From Epiperipatus broadwayi (lineage: Eukaryota > Onychophora > Udeonychophora > Euonychophora > Peripatidae), in the NCBI GenBank assembly GCA_028023455.1, contig JAQFVV010012398.1, forward strand, positions 7,710,682 to 7,774,681: DNA of 64,000 nucleotides, written 5' to 3'. Positions 21,360-34,359 of this stretch are shown one piece after another. The translations under genes and the position numbers were made by a program. Numbering within the stretch: position 1 is the stretch's first letter; the number at the start of each line of letters is the position of its first letter. The notes under the pieces are model-generated. The model worked only from the letters and a program-made list of their open reading frames with translations. It ran no database searches and was not told the DNA's origin.

Positions 21360-22235
21360 CGTTAAAATATGTAACTAACATTTATTCTTCTTTAAATGGT
21401 TGTGTTGAGGTTTGGAAGTTCCTCTATAATCAAAAACTACATCGTTTGGTTATTATACAAATGTTTAAGGTGCATGTGAAAAAGGTTTCTATTTCTAATT
21501 ACAGACTTCCTGTATGCTTGATAAATAATCAGAACATTACACTAGTTTCTGTACTTTTATTAAAAGGATCTTAATATTAACTCATTGTAAATTACAAGAT
21601 TTCATTAATTAATTTATCAAACAAAGTAGTGGATTTAAATGTGAAGAGAGTAATATCTTCATACTCTCAAATCAAGATGCTTCAGATTGGCCTATATAAA
21701 TAAGAATTTAGGTTAAAGATGACTGCTTATATCTTTATAATGTCCCTATCTTGTGTTGAGATTTGAGAGGTTCCTCTATAGTCAAAAACTATATCTTTCT
21801 TTTTCTAATTACAGACTTCCTGTGTGCTTGATAAATAATCAGAATGCTATATTAATTTCCATATTACCATTAAAAAGATCTTAATATTAATTCATTGTAA
21901 ATCAGAAGATTTCATGGAAGATAATTTTTGAAAGAAACTAGAGGATTTAAATGTGAAAAGAGTAATATCTTCAGATTCTCAAATCAAGATGCTTGAGATT
22001 GGGCTATGTAAATAAGAATTTAAATTAAAGATAAGATTTCCACTCTTGTCTTTATAAAGTCTCTATTTTATGTTAAGGTTTGAAAGGTCCTTCTATAATC
22101 AAGACATACATTGTTTGACCATTAAATAAATGTTTAATATGCATGTGAAAAAGATAAAAGCCTTTCTCTTTCTAATTACAGATTTCCTATGCAATTGATA
22201 AATAACCAGAATGTTAATTTATTAATTATTAATAG
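21360..22235. repeat. Diverged tandem repeat, three units
   Basis: TTACAGACTTCCTGTATGCT and its surroundings (GATAAATAATCAGAA, AAAAGGATCTTAATATTAA, GAGGTTTGGAAGTTCCTCTA) recur at about 21500, 21808 and 22178, spaced about 305-370 bp. The third unit is truncated. Each unit is open for short distances, but the frames are not conserved, so this is an old non-coding duplication. Confidence 0.7.
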
Positions 22236-22259
22236 GATATTTTCATCTGCCTATTATAT

Positions 22260-23755
22260 TAATTTTATTCTGCATTTACAACAATTTTAGCAAGGGTGAA
22301 CTTATAAAAATCAAAAGCTTGAAGATTAGGTGGGTCCATTTAATTCTTAGTCTTGACTAAATATATATATATATGAGAGAGAGTCATTTGTTAATTTACT
22401 AGCATATATATGTGTATGAGAAATATCAAAAATATACAATGTGAAATTATGTAAATTTGTTAATGGTAAATATCTCTCAAATTATTGCACAAACAAAAAC
22501 AGATAAGAAAAGTAAGATTTCTCAATGCTATCTAACTGTGAGGATAAAATTTTAAATAGAGCATTACTAAATATGGTTCAACTTTATATTTGTTGATAAA
22601 TATGTAATATTAAAAATATAGGTATGAAATTACATAAATTTGTTGAAGACCAAGTCCTCTCATTTGTACTAAAACAATGCTAAAATCTCATTTTATTTAC
22701 TAATAGTTAATATATAAATTTTGGCAGATTTTAACATTGTTTTGTGTGGATGGCTAATAAAACAAATTTACATAATTTTATCTATATATTTCTAATTTTA
22801 TTTACAAGATTTTGAGTGTTTGCTAAGTTATTGAAATGAATACTTAGTGAATCTGCTGTTAGAAAATAACATCCATTTTCAGTAAAGCTATTTGCATCTA
22901 TATAGTAAAATTTTATTCTCTCAGAAGTTAGGGTTGTCTAAACTTCTTTACCTTATAAGTTCTTGAAGATTTAAACAAATTGAAATTCATTTTGTTTGAT
23001 TGAAAATTAGTCATACAAATTTGTATGAGAGTTTAATATTGTTTGTATGGTTTTCAGAGAGATTTTTGAATTCAACAAATTTATATATATATACTAAATC
23101 AGAATTTAAATATGTTTATTAAATTATTATCACTAAGCATACTTTCAACACTTTAGTGTTATATTTGTGGTATTCTCTTGACAAAAAACATTTTCTGCTG
23201 ATTTGAATATTATTTGTTTTCTGGTTCATTACATATTTATTTTTTGTAATGAACCAAGTCTCTTTGTTTTTTTTCTTTAATCATTTTGCTCTTTACACAT
23301 TATTACCAATATATTGGACCATGTCAACATGGTTTATGCAGTAGGGTACATCCAAAAGAACTGTCCATATATATATTATGCTGAGGCAAAGACTAATCTT
23401 AAAATAAGAATGACATGGTATTATCTAATGTATGAAATATCATAGATAAAAATGATGCCACTAATTCATCCATCTTTTACAATCATGAAAAAGAACACAG
23501 CCATAATTTCAGTCCAGATTGTGTTAAAATAATGTGTGAAGAGTGACACATTCAAAAACAAAAAATCAAAGAGATGTGGCTCATTACAAAAAATGAAAAT
23601 GTAATGCACCAGAGAATAAATAGTATTTAAATCAGCAAAAAAAATTTTTTTAGAAGAAGAACCATGAATATTACACAATAGCATCTAAAGTATATTTGTT
23701 GCTAATAATTTAATCAACATATATATACTGTGACATAGTATTAATATGGCAGAGT
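22260..23755. other. AT-rich DNA, no gene recognised
   Basis: A motif like GAAATTATGTAAATTTGTTAATG recurs loosely at about 22442 and 22624. Otherwise only low-complexity AT and a (TA)n(GA)n patch at 22360 were seen. Confidence 0.35.
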
Positions 23756-23759
23756 ATAT

Positions 23760-24345
23760 ATATATTAGTAAAAATCAGTCATGTCACATGACCTATATAG
23801 CTTGTATTACCAATGTGTAATATATAAAGAGCATGCTAATAGCTCTAAACAAGCTTATTTATTTTATTTTTTATGATAAATGCTACAAGAGAAAATACCT
23901 GAAGCCTATTTTGTTTAGAGCTATTAGCATGCTCTTTATATATTACACATTGGTAATACAAGCTATATAGGTCATGTGACATATGACTGATTTTTACTAA
24001 TATTATAATTTTGCTATTAGGGCTTTGGCTATATTAAATTTCTAAGCCAACTAGTATATGGCATCACTGAATTTAGTTCAGGCTCATATAGTTTCTTTGG
24101 TTAAAGAGCTGAGTTTGAAGTCAGGTAGGTGTCTGAAGATTTGGATCTTTTTCTTAATATTTAAGAATTAGATAAATGCTTGGCTTGAGTTAATATTTTG
24201 AATATAATGTCCTAGCTCCTCACTGATGAGAGCCATAGCTCAAAACCGGGATGGGGACCATAATAGATAAAGGCTTCAGGTATTTTCTCTTGTAGCATTT
24301 ATCATAAAAAATAAAATAAATAAGCTTTTTTAAAGCTATTAGCAT
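23760..24345. mobile_element. R4 hammerhead repeat, inverted pair with tandem overlap
   Basis: A minus-sense partial copy (about 23760-23911) is joined head-on to a plus-sense unit from about 23912. The plus unit runs past its own start again: GCTATTAGCATGCTCTTTAT at 23920 recurs at 24335, a period of about 415 bp. It therefore derives from a multimeric template. GGTCATGTGAC is at 23970 (plus) and mirrored in the left arm. TTTATGATAAATGC and CACATGACC...GCTTGTA are shared with R1, so R4 and R1 are related. No ORF. Confidence 0.68.
24215..24260 (+). ncRNA. Hammerhead ribozyme relic (R4)
   Basis: AGCTCCTCA precedes CTGATGA (24223-24229). GAGC-CATA-GCTC forms a perfect four-pair stem II. AAAAC replaces GAAAC, so G12 has changed to A. 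The stem III and cleavage region (CCGGGAT) is rearranged, and GGGGA could close part of stem I. Probably inactive. Confidence 0.55.
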
Positions 24346-24349
24346 GCTC

Positions 24350-26620
24350 TTTATATATATATATATTCACACACAATAATGAAATGAAGTGCTAAAAATT
24401 TAGAATTTTCCAAATCATTCTTCAGATTAAATATATCTTAGGACATATACTAACAATTAATATTGGATTTAAAAGATAAATAAAGTTCATGTATTATTAA
24501 CTTTAATCCAAAACAGATAATTCCAGATATCTATCAACATATAAAATTGTTGTGAGAGTGCATAGTTCATAATTATTTTTTTAATAAATCTACCACAGAC
24601 AAAATTTTATATCACCAATGAGTTCATTCATAAATAAGAAACATCTTCACTTTAAACTTGATATAAAATATAGGCTTTGGGAGTATTCAATGTAAAACTT
24701 TTTTAATTAGGCTACAGGTAAATTTCTCATGTTAAGAACCAACTGATCAAATTGTTTCAAGGTATTAAAAGTGATCTTGATTTCATATTGAGCATTTAAA
24801 TAAAACTCGTTCACCATTTTCAGGGATAATGTATCTTGAAGAGCTATCAAAATGTATTTTAAATAGTAGAAAATGTGTATATGTATGTATTATCAACTAT
24901 CTTTTTATTATTTTACTTATGAAATGTTTGTCTATTGTAGACAAATAAAACTGAAATATGTAAATATAAACCGAATGTATTTGTTTCACAAGTACGTAAT
25001 TTAGTAAAATTATTGCTAGTGGGTATCACTGGGTAACAAATTTCACAATATAATAAGACTTGGTGCAATTGTAAAATGATAGATTGAATACCTCAAAATC
25101 TACAGTGTATAGTCCAATGTTATCCTTTTCAGTGCTTCAACTGCTTGAACCACCATGAACCCCAGAAATAAACTATTCCCATTATTATTACTAATACGGA
25201 AATGCAATGTATTTTTTCATTTTTACTTAAAATATTTCATGATAATTTGACGAAGTGATCATTGTTTAATATTTATTTTAAGATTTTAGTTTTTTATATT
25301 ATCTTGAAATCATACTATGATATTGGATTTTGAAATAAATGCTTTTTTGGTTTATTTTATGGCATTTGATTTTTTATTTTTTTGTATTATGATAATCAAC
25401 AATAATTGCACAAATCCATTACAGTTTGGTAAACAGATGTAGAATAATTTTATTGTCGCTAATCACTACTTTTCTTGTCTTTTGATATAAACTGTGTTCT
25501 GTCAAAAATGTAAAGATTAATATGAAGCTGATTGACTCATGTGTGAATTAAAAATATTGCTTTTTTATTAGCCAGTAATGGACTATTTTTCACCAATAAA
25601 TTAGTTCACTGTCTATTTCACTAAAATTAAACTGCTTCTGTCAAATCAGATGAAAAAAATATGATGTTATACTTGAAGTGCTATAATTAATTGCACAATT
25701 ATTATTTATTTAAAAAGACAACATGCATTTATTGCTATTCAAGCTGTTATTGTTTGGATTTGAGTAACCAACAAGTGAATATGATCAAATCAATTGTGTA
25801 TTTAAAGGATTCTTTAGTATTTTTAATATGATTTGTCTTTTTTTTATCTTTGTTTTTCAAAATATTCACATGCAATGATGAATGTAAAAAATTTTGGGAA
25901 AAAGCAAATTCTAAAATCCTAATGGAATCAATTACCTCTCAGTTATCAATGATCAAGGCTATGATACAGTTAAAAAAATAAAACTTGGATTTCTAATAAG
26001 AGTCTAAATTCTCAAATAAAGAGAGGATTTATCAAATGATAGAATTTGTAAAATTAATAGAAATTTGCAGATTCTAAATTTAACAGAAGTGCATAAAAAT
26101 ATGCTGATTTTTAAATTGAGATGAGTCGCAAATGATAAATAAAAGTTCAGTAAAATTTATAGGTACCAAATTCAAGGGGAAGAAGTGCATAAAAGTAAAT
26201 AAAAATTAATTTAAAAAAAAAGAAACATTGTAGATTTATTAGAAATTCAAAATAAAGAAAATGAAAATATAGAATTGAAATTAAAATACTTATTACATTA
26301 TATAAAAAAAATTAAAAATCTGTTTTTTGATAAGTTAGAGGCTAGTGATAAATTTGTATTGAATTGATTATTAATAATTTTTAGACTTTTTAAGATTAAT
26401 AATTTTATAATTATAGATTCATTTTGAAATTAAACTTTAGGATAAATATTATCTCAAAATCACTCAAGTTTAGCCCCAAAAATGGTACTCATATAAAAAT
26501 GTTGTGGGAAAATTCAAAAATTGATTGAAATCAAGTATTAATGAAAGTTTAAAATAAATATTATATTTAAATACAAGTATATTGTCTATACTGAACATAA
26601 AATAATTAGAAAGTAAGATA
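24350..26620. other. AT-rich DNA, no gene recognised
   Basis: No ORF with coding character, splice-bounded exon or repeat boundary was identified. Confidence 0.35.
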
Positions 26621-26629
26621 TGTTGGAAC

Positions 26630-29200
26630 TTCCATGCTCCTTAGGATTAGGGATTTTATGCCAAAAAATTCAATTCCATCAGTATAGCCAGTCCTTGCAA
26701 AACATTTAGTACCCCTGATACAAGACAACATAACCTCACTGAAGCCAGAATTCATGCAAGACTAAGGGGTCTCTCTGACAGAGCACACCCAGGCTTACTC
26801 AAGATCCTGAAATTTCTACTCATTCAAGTGCATTCTCTATACCAATCATCAAGAAAATGATAGACTACTTAGCTGAGAAAAACCACATTCCTGGGATCTA
26901 CCCCATAGCTATGGTTCCCTTACTTAAAAAACCTGAAGGCCCATTCAAAATGGAGAATCTAAGACCAATTTCTATGATCCCACTAATGATAAAAGTAATA
27001 GAAGGTCTTATAAAAGATGAAATTCAAGACAGAATCATAGACCAATTATCTACCTACCAGTTTGCTAAGAGGGGAGCTCTACTGCCAATGCCATCAGCAG
27101 GTTCTGCCTCATAGTTGACCATGTTCACAGAAAAAAGATGTCCCAGCCAGTCATGGTACAGCTAGACTTTTCCAGCGCCTTTGACTGTATCAGAGTCAAT
27201 GTGTTTCTTGGTGTACTGGAGGGAGTTCCAAGTGCACAAGGCATATTTCTAAATGATTGAAAACCTTTTCAAAAATAGAGAGGTGTTTCTCTCATTGGAT
27301 GCTTGAGTTGCTCCATGTTTTCAGCCCAGTGTCTTCATCCCACAGGGCTCACCACTAGGTGCACTCCTGTTCTCTGCCTATGTTAACCCATTGCTGTTAA
27401 GCATAGAGGCATCTCTCACCAGAATTACCATGCCATTGTTGAGAGAAAAAACACCCAAAAAAAACAAAAAGGGAAGTTGTGTGGTTTTTCCCCCCCCCGG
27501 ATGAGTTCGCTAGGCTAGAGCATATCTTGGACCACTTCACTAGAGATTTTGGTTTAAGAGTAAATGAGGCTAAATCTGCCATGTGGTTAATCAAGATGGC
27601 AAAACAGATCCTGATGAGATTCAAAGCTCTCCCTCAAAAGTTCCTAGGCTTTAAAATGTCATCTTCCCCTTATGTGATGAGGAAAGAGCTATAAGAGGCA
27701 TTATTAGAAAAAATAACAAATAACATCACATCACTATCCAAAATTCACCTTTCTTTGTTGGGGGGGGGTTACCCTATTAAATGGAGCAGTTCTGCCAAAA
27801 ATAACCCTTTCTAGCTGGCTTTTTCCCAACAAAGGCATTCATCCATAAAGCTGAAACCCAATGCAGAAGACTATGTTGGGGTGGTAAATCGCTGGTGATA
27901 AGCCTCAAACTTCTTCAAAGACCTGGAGCTCAAACTAGGGTTTCATTCAATCTCCACTTTCTTAATGCAACAAACATATAACATGTTAGTAAACCAATTT
28001 AATGCAAACCCCGATATGGAATGTCCAATGCCATCGATGAAGGTTGAGCCAACTGATAGACCACCCCCTAAACAAACATGGTTCCAAAAACAAGTTTCAT
28101 TGATTTTGTAAAACATAAAGATATCAAATTCACTCTTCAGTTTCAAACTTAAATATTGGGGCATTTATAATATCACACATGATAAGGTACCCAATGTAGA
28201 AAGCCTGCTCATAATAGGTATCCCCAGTTTCATGAAACTAACTAAACGTATAAAACTGGAACCAAAACTAGTTGACTTCCTTATAAAGGTCAACCTTGGA
28301 CTCTTGCCTACCAGCACTTTCCTTTATTACAAACATGGACATAATATAAATCCCATCTACCCTCTGTGCAAGAAGCATGATGAGTTCATAAATTATGTCC
28401 TTAATCAATGCACAACATGGAATTACCTTTGTCACCAAGTACTAAGGAGGATACAAAATTCAAATATTGCACGCATTAATATTGAAAAAGCAATCAAAAG
28501 TGGCATGTATGGAAACATAAGACTAGCCACCTTCAAAAATTTCACAATATGGTCAGTGTGAAACAAAATTGTATTTAATAAAGGAGTAAGCTACAATCTG
28601 GAAGAACTTTTCCTCAAATTATTAAAAAAAAACTAAAGACTATGACTGCAAAATTTGTCAACACTGGTTGGCCACACAAACATGAGCTCAATTGAACATT
28701 CAAAGCCAAATTGCCATGAGCAAAATCTACTAGACAAGTAAATATATCAACATGCAGAGTCTTTTATTCTTAATCCACTTTGATGAATTGTTAACAGAGT
28801 TGACAGAATATCTCCCTCTTTAACAGGTAATACAGGTAATAAAACTACACAGAAAATAGTGTATAATCAATCATGGCAACACCTGGAACACAATTGTGAA
28901 GAGACTTTAATTCTGGTTGGTTGCTGTGTTTATCATAATGGTTGATATCATTTTATCAAAATATAAAAGTTAATAAGGTCTATAGGTTGCAGACAGTGGA
29001 TCCCCTAAAAATTTAATAATTTGTTATTTTAAGATCCCACCTTTTTTTGTTTGTTTGTTAAAGGCACTATCTGTCCATACTCATGTATTTGTTTCCTTAT
29101 TTATGTTACCATGAAAACAAAGTGTATATAAAAAATTTTTGTCACGTGTAATTATAATTTGTGTGAATAAAGTTCACTTTTGAAAGGAAAATAATTAGAA
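26630..29200 (+). mobile_element. LINE A (non-LTR retrotransposon) relic, longest copy
   Basis: Fragments of one reverse transcriptase are readable in shifting frames. HIPGIYPIAMVPLLKKPEG and NLRPISMIPLMIKVIEG (26857-27110) form the fingers. VMVQLDFSSAFDCI near 27150-27195 is motif A. A QGSPLGALLFSAYVNPLL reading near 27340-27395 is motif B. LEHILDHFTRDFGLRVNEAKSAM (from 27512) follows where the lost motif C would be. The C-terminal part, 28232-28561 onward, has the possible metal-binding sequence YPLCKKHDEFINYVLNQC and then YGNIRLATFKNFTIWSV. Homopolymer C and G runs at 27490 and 27760 mark decayed stretches. An AATAAAG near 29168 may be the end of the 3' UTR. The clade is not assigned. Confidence 0.75.
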
Positions 29201-29914
29201 AATATTTGAGCTTAGACTTTCAATAAATCATGATAGTGCATAATAAAGAAATGTGTAAATGTGAACAATAGGATTCCAAAAGATATTGATACATAGACAA
29301 AATTTGCACTTTACTCTGATTTCTTATTTTTTTTTAAAAAAATCTTGAATGAAAAAAAAATCTACTATCAGAAGATATCTTCACTTTTTTTTTAACTGTT
29401 ATAATTATTAACCTTTTATGAAAATGATAAACATAATTTATTTTTATAAGTTTAAAACATGTAGATTAATTCAACATTAATAAGTAGATACCAGAATTCA
29501 GTTATGTAAGTTTGATCTATTAAAACTTATTATTGATTAAATTACTTGAAAGAAGAGTTGAGTCGTTATAACACTATGAAAGCTACAACTTTTATTGCTA
29601 ATATAAAATACATTAACTCTAATCATAACCAAGTAAGAAGAGAAGATTTTTAGAGTAAATTAAAAATTCTTTAAAATATACATTTATATTGATCAACAGT
29701 TAAAATGGAAAATCTAACCAATATAAAAGAAAAAAAAACAGTCTTATGTTTGAAAGGGTTCGTTAATAATAAAAATAGATAAGCCAGAGAAAGTTGCTAC
29801 AAAATCAGACACTATTAATTTTTGTAATAAGATATACAACACTGACTTATAAAGTTTCTTTCTAAAACATCTATCATAAATTCTAAAATGATTTCATTAT
29901 AACTCATTAAGTTA
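29200..29914. other. AT-rich DNA, no feature recognised
   Basis: Only homopolymer-rich, low-complexity sequence was seen. Confidence 0.4.
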
Positions 29915-29925
29915 AAATAAATACT

Positions 29926-30040
29926 TTTTTTTTTTTTCCATATGTCATAGCACCGGCCGGGACGCGAACCCACAACCGTCTGCAACCAACTACTTGCTTG
30001 CAAGGCGGCCGCGATGACCTCTCGGCTAACAGCGCTTGAC
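29926..30040 (-). mobile_element. tRNA-derived SINE, copy 3
   Basis: A well-preserved copy. The minus strand reads from GTCAAGCGCTG through TTAGCCGAGAGGTC (box A) and GGGTTCGCGTCCCGG (box B) to an A-tail (T run at 29925-29937). The 11-bp direct repeat AAATAAATACT flanks it (29915-29925, 30041-30051). Length is about 115 bp with no extra body. Confidence 0.78.
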
Positions 30041-30059
30041 AAATAAATACTTCTGCAAC

Positions 30060-30777
30060 AATTACCCCTAAAAATACAAATTATAGTTATATTTCTGATT
30101 ATAGTTGAACTTTCTGAAATAAATGTTGTAAACTATAATTATACTCTAAGCAAGAACTAATATCTAATAATAAATACAAAAAAAACAAAACAAAACAAAC
30201 ACTTGAAATATTCTGTGATAAAATTGATATGAATGCTTAGAACATTTAAAAAACTAAATGTATGTTGTCAAAAAGCTATTGTTAAATTCATTGTAGCCCA
30301 ATCATTAAAAAATCAATTTTTTACTTCCCCCCAAAAATATTAAATAATCAGATCATTGTATAAATAGAACAACAACAATATAATTAATTGCTTACAATAA
30401 TATAAATATATAACTATTATAATTTAACAATTCTTAGAGCTTAGCTCATTTATTGTTAAGTCAGGGAAATAATTAACTTTCTTTTTAAGGAGTTACATTC
30501 TGTTAAATCCGGAAATTTGCAGTAATCATTATTCTTTTAGTTGATCATTTATTTAGTGACTGCACTTGGCCAAAATTTAATAGTCAAGCATAATCATTGC
30601 TAGAACTTATACATAGAGCTGGCTTTAAAAATTTTGCCATATCATGCAAAAACACATTTTTCTGCCTCTTTCCTCTAAAAAAATTTAATGATGGCTCAAA
30701 AATCTTGTTGCTAAATTAATGTTCATCACACTAGAATGAAATAAATGGAAATTTATAAATTAATAAACTAAGATCAT
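30060..30777. other. AT-rich DNA, no feature recognised
   Basis: No gene or repeat boundary was found. Confidence 0.4.
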
Positions 30778-30789
30778 AGATTATAATTT

Positions 30790-30889
30790 ATTTTCATGTG
30801 TCAAAGCATCGGCCAAGAAACAAACCCATGAACCCGGGACAACTGTTTGTGTGCCAGCTGTGCTGACCACTCGGCCACCAATGCTTGAC
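30790..30889 (-). mobile_element. tRNA-derived SINE, copy 4
   Basis: The minus strand has GGCCGAGTGGTC (box A) and a decayed box B (GGGTTTGTTTCTTGG). A 12-bp direct repeat AGATTATAATTT flanks it (30778-30789, 30890-30901). The A-tail is almost absent. Confidence 0.74.
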
Positions 30890-31604
30890 AGATTATAATT
30901 TTTTCAGAAAGAAAAAGAGAAGTAAAGAAAAATAATAATAAACTAATTATAACTTATATGTAAATAATGATCATCATATCATATAGAATGAAGATCTGCT
31001 AAATCATGAACATGTAAGTATATGCCTTATGTAACGGGATATATATACGTTACATTTAAATCTTAGTATTTAAATTTTTTTTGTAAATATCTAATAATGA
31101 ATTAAAAGCACAGACATACAAAATGCACAAATAATGAATTATTAATTTATTAATAAGTTTCATTTAAATATTGAAATAAAATAAGTTTAAAAATTTTTTA
31201 GAATCGAAGCAAAGATTCTAATCCTAAATAAATATAATAAAAAACTTTATAATCTTAAAAATAAAATTACAAACAGGTTTTTAGGGCAAAATGACCATTA
31301 AAAAGATTACTATAAAATAGATGAGTCAAGAGATAGAAACAAAAGACTTGCTTTTCCCGCCCAAGAGATATACACAGACCACAGTGGAAAAATCTACTTA
31401 GCCAAAAACCCATTGAACCAATGAAATACATATATGAAATATGTCAGATAAATCTGTGCATTCCTAGATAAGACACTTCAGGATTATAAAAGGAAAAGTT
31501 CAAAAGAAATAATTAATTAGAAGATTAGAATTTTAAATTCATTTTGTTGTTGCTGAAAAGTAAAAAAAAATTAAAAAGTTATTGTTGTTGTTACCAAAAA
31601 TGTA

Positions 31605-31800
31605 ACCTGTTTAATCGTGCTTCCCTTGGTTCGGCCGGCCAAAGGCAGCTTTTATCTCCACAGATCCCAGGATCGAACCACTGGTACTGTCTTCAGAAAT
31701 CATCATAAATCTTTATAAATCATCATTGTCCACAAGAAATGGCCCTTGTATAAACTCAGATCTTCATTGTGAAGGAATGAACCCGGAGAAAGGAAAGTAT
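31605..31800 (-). repeat. GC-richer SINE-like fragment with box B
   Basis: On the minus strand GTGGTTCGATCCTGG matches a pol III box B and is followed by CCGGCCGAACC and a GC-rich segment, unlike the AT-rich surroundings. No box A is clear. It may be a decayed SINE of a second family. Confidence 0.35.
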
Positions 31801-32229
31801 AAATTATAAATGATAAAAATGAAATATAAACTCTCTTTAATTTAAAATCTTCAAACTTTATTTTCTTTAAATATGAACTATAGACTTTCTCTCCTGATCA
31901 AACCTAAACTTTATTTTTTATAAACTTGGCAATTTTAAAAGTCTTATCTAAAATTTAAACGTAATCTTTTTAAAATATGTGCTATATTTTTTTATTTATG
32001 CTTAGTATAAGATCTGTTTGTAATAGGGCAGGAATTTGCGATTGCAAACATAAATTTAAAAATAAAATCAAACACATATTATTATTTGTAAATTATTATT
32101 AGATTCCAAAAATAGGTCAAATATATTATTTGTGGTAAAAATAAGCTGAATACAATGTGTGATTTTAAAATAAGTTAAAACCCTAAACTATTTTTTTCTT
32201 TTTTAAAGATTTAAATTAGTAAATTGTCT

Positions 32230-32838
32230 TAAATATAAGTTGGGTGTAGATGGCTGCTTAGACTCATTTAAGTATATGTTAGTTTAAAGAGATGTTGATT
32301 TTGGACTATTTGTTTTGTAATTGTGTCAACACTGGTGGAGGGATATATGGATGTTTATATCAATGTAATGTGAAGTGTGTTCGCAAACAGGGCAACATGT
32401 CCAACTGAATGCATGACCCCAAAGATGTAGTCATGTTGTTGAAATGGATATGGAGTATTTCCCACAACATTGACCCCTTTCAGCTCTATGGATAGGGACT
32501 ATAAGTCAGCAAGATAGACCGCTCCCCCATACATATGTAGCATTTTCTCTTTATTATTTTATATACATGATTCCTTTGCCAGACAGATGTACATTCCTGT
32601 ACTGGATGAAGGTCATGTTCTTCAAATAATATCACACTGTCAGAAGCACATTCCTGTTAGCATGATTTTATGCTAACATGTTCACATTGCATTGGTTGTG
32701 ATATATCGAGAAGCAAGCATTGGTGTGGCTGTGGACTTTTAGCCTAGAGTCAAATGTTTTGAAAATCTTTTAAGTGCATTGTCTAGGTGGACTATCTATG
32801 CTCAATGTTCTAAGATTAAAAATTAAAGTTTAAAAGAA

Positions 32839-32919
<81 letters not shown>

Positions 32920-32930
32920 ACATAAAGCAT
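32230..32930 (+). repeat. Probable 3' end of a LINE with (AAT)n(GAT)n tail
   Basis: About 550 bp of more complex, less AT-rich sequence leads into a microsatellite at about 32841-32920: a long AAT run followed by about ten GAT/TGA units. Several non-LTR clades end in short microsatellite tails, so this could be a non-coding 3' UTR with its tail. No ORF supports this and the reading is tentative. Confidence 0.35.
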
Positions 32931-33434
32931 AATTTTTTTTATAGTAATTATTTTTCAAGTTTGTTTGTTGTCACCTATATATGTGTGAATAAAATTTGTT
33001 GTGTTATTAGTATTGGCAGTGATCTAGTTTATTCTTTTTAATCTTTATTAAAAATATATTTTAATAAATATGTTTTAAACCTCTGCTACTCCATGAGCTA
33101 GTGGCAAGGTCTAACGGTCAATAAAATAAAATTTGGATTTTTAACTTGCATATCTGCCTTTTATATAAATTTTCCAGGTTTGAATAGCCTGGTGGCATCC
33201 TGTATGGCAGATATGGCAAGTCTCTAATTTCCAATTACCCCAACCATTATACTTAACATAAGTTAATTTATATTTTCACTATTAAAATATAACCTAATGT
33301 TTAAATCTAAACTATTATTGCTTTTACATTACAAAATCACCAATAAGATTAGAGTAAGCTAATTACTAACTAATTTCATGTCCAATTAAAATCAAGACAA
33401 CACCTTACAATCAATTTTTTGCCATTGTAGAATA

Positions 33435-34357
33435 CACCTGGGTCTCTTTTTATGCGGACTTATTTAACACGATTTTGAAGTTACACGATTTTGAAGTTCA
33501 CCGGAAGTCGAACTTCGATAATGCGCTATTCCTTTAAATAATAAATTTCGCACACTTACGTTATATTGAAAGTAATAGCACATTATTGGAATTCGGCTTT
33601 CATCTTAGTAATTTCAATATTTTCAGTGCTTTATAATAGTAAGATTTTATGCAATAATGAAATTAAAATCATGTTTTCCACATTATGTATACACATATTA
33701 AATTTTACAAGATTATAATGTAAATTTGTTCAAACATTGTGTGTGTTAATTTTGCATTTTAAATCACATTCTGTTTTTGCTTTTTAAAAAAGAACGTAAT
33801 CAATAATCATTTAGTGTCCACAAGTTTATTTTTAAAAGGTGATGTGAAATTTGATTTTTAAACGGAATTGAAAATTAAAGACAAAAATAAGAATTTAATT
33901 TTTAGTTGTTAGTTTCATAAACAATTAATAAAATCATCGTCTCAAAGATTAATTACTAATTATGTTGTCACCAGAAAACCATTGATACAACATGAGTGTG
34001 ATGTCAGCGGTAGTTGTATTTCCTCAGTTTGCAAATGAACGTGTTTTTGGCAAATAGCGATAATAATTAAAACGTGTATAAAAAAATTGAATAAAATTAA
34101 ATATTATAGTTAAAAAAAGTTCGTCTTGTATCAATTTTTTTCAAATTTGAAATTTTTTATTAGTCATATTTTATTTCTTTATTTTTTTTGTGTGAATTTT
34201 AAAGTAATTTTATGTTGGTGTTTTGCTTTTACACGAATTTTGAAAAATCACAGACCGCATCCCCCCTTTTCAATGTAAGTTACATCTATTTTTGCGTGAT
34301 TTCGTTTGTGCGTGTTTTCTGAGGAACCTATCTATCGCTTAAAATGAGACCCAGGTG
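33435..34357. mobile_element. pogo/Tigger-like non-autonomous DNA transposon
   Basis: Terminal inverted repeats begin CACCTGGGTCTC (33435) and end GAGACCCAGGTG (34357), with TA direct repeats on both sides (33433-33434, 34358-34359), the target duplication of Tc1/mariner-type elements. Sub-terminal sequence (repeated ACACGATTTTGAAG, TTTTCTGAGGAACCTATCTA, CG-rich hexamers) resembles the ends of pogo/Tigger elements. It is 923 bp with no transposase ORF, so it would depend on a transposase in trans. Confidence 0.72.
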
Positions 34358-34359
34358 TA

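Noticed and set aside
29926-30040. Functional tRNA (Leu- or Ser-like)
   Set aside because: Target duplications, an A-tail and multiple diverged copies show that it is a SINE.
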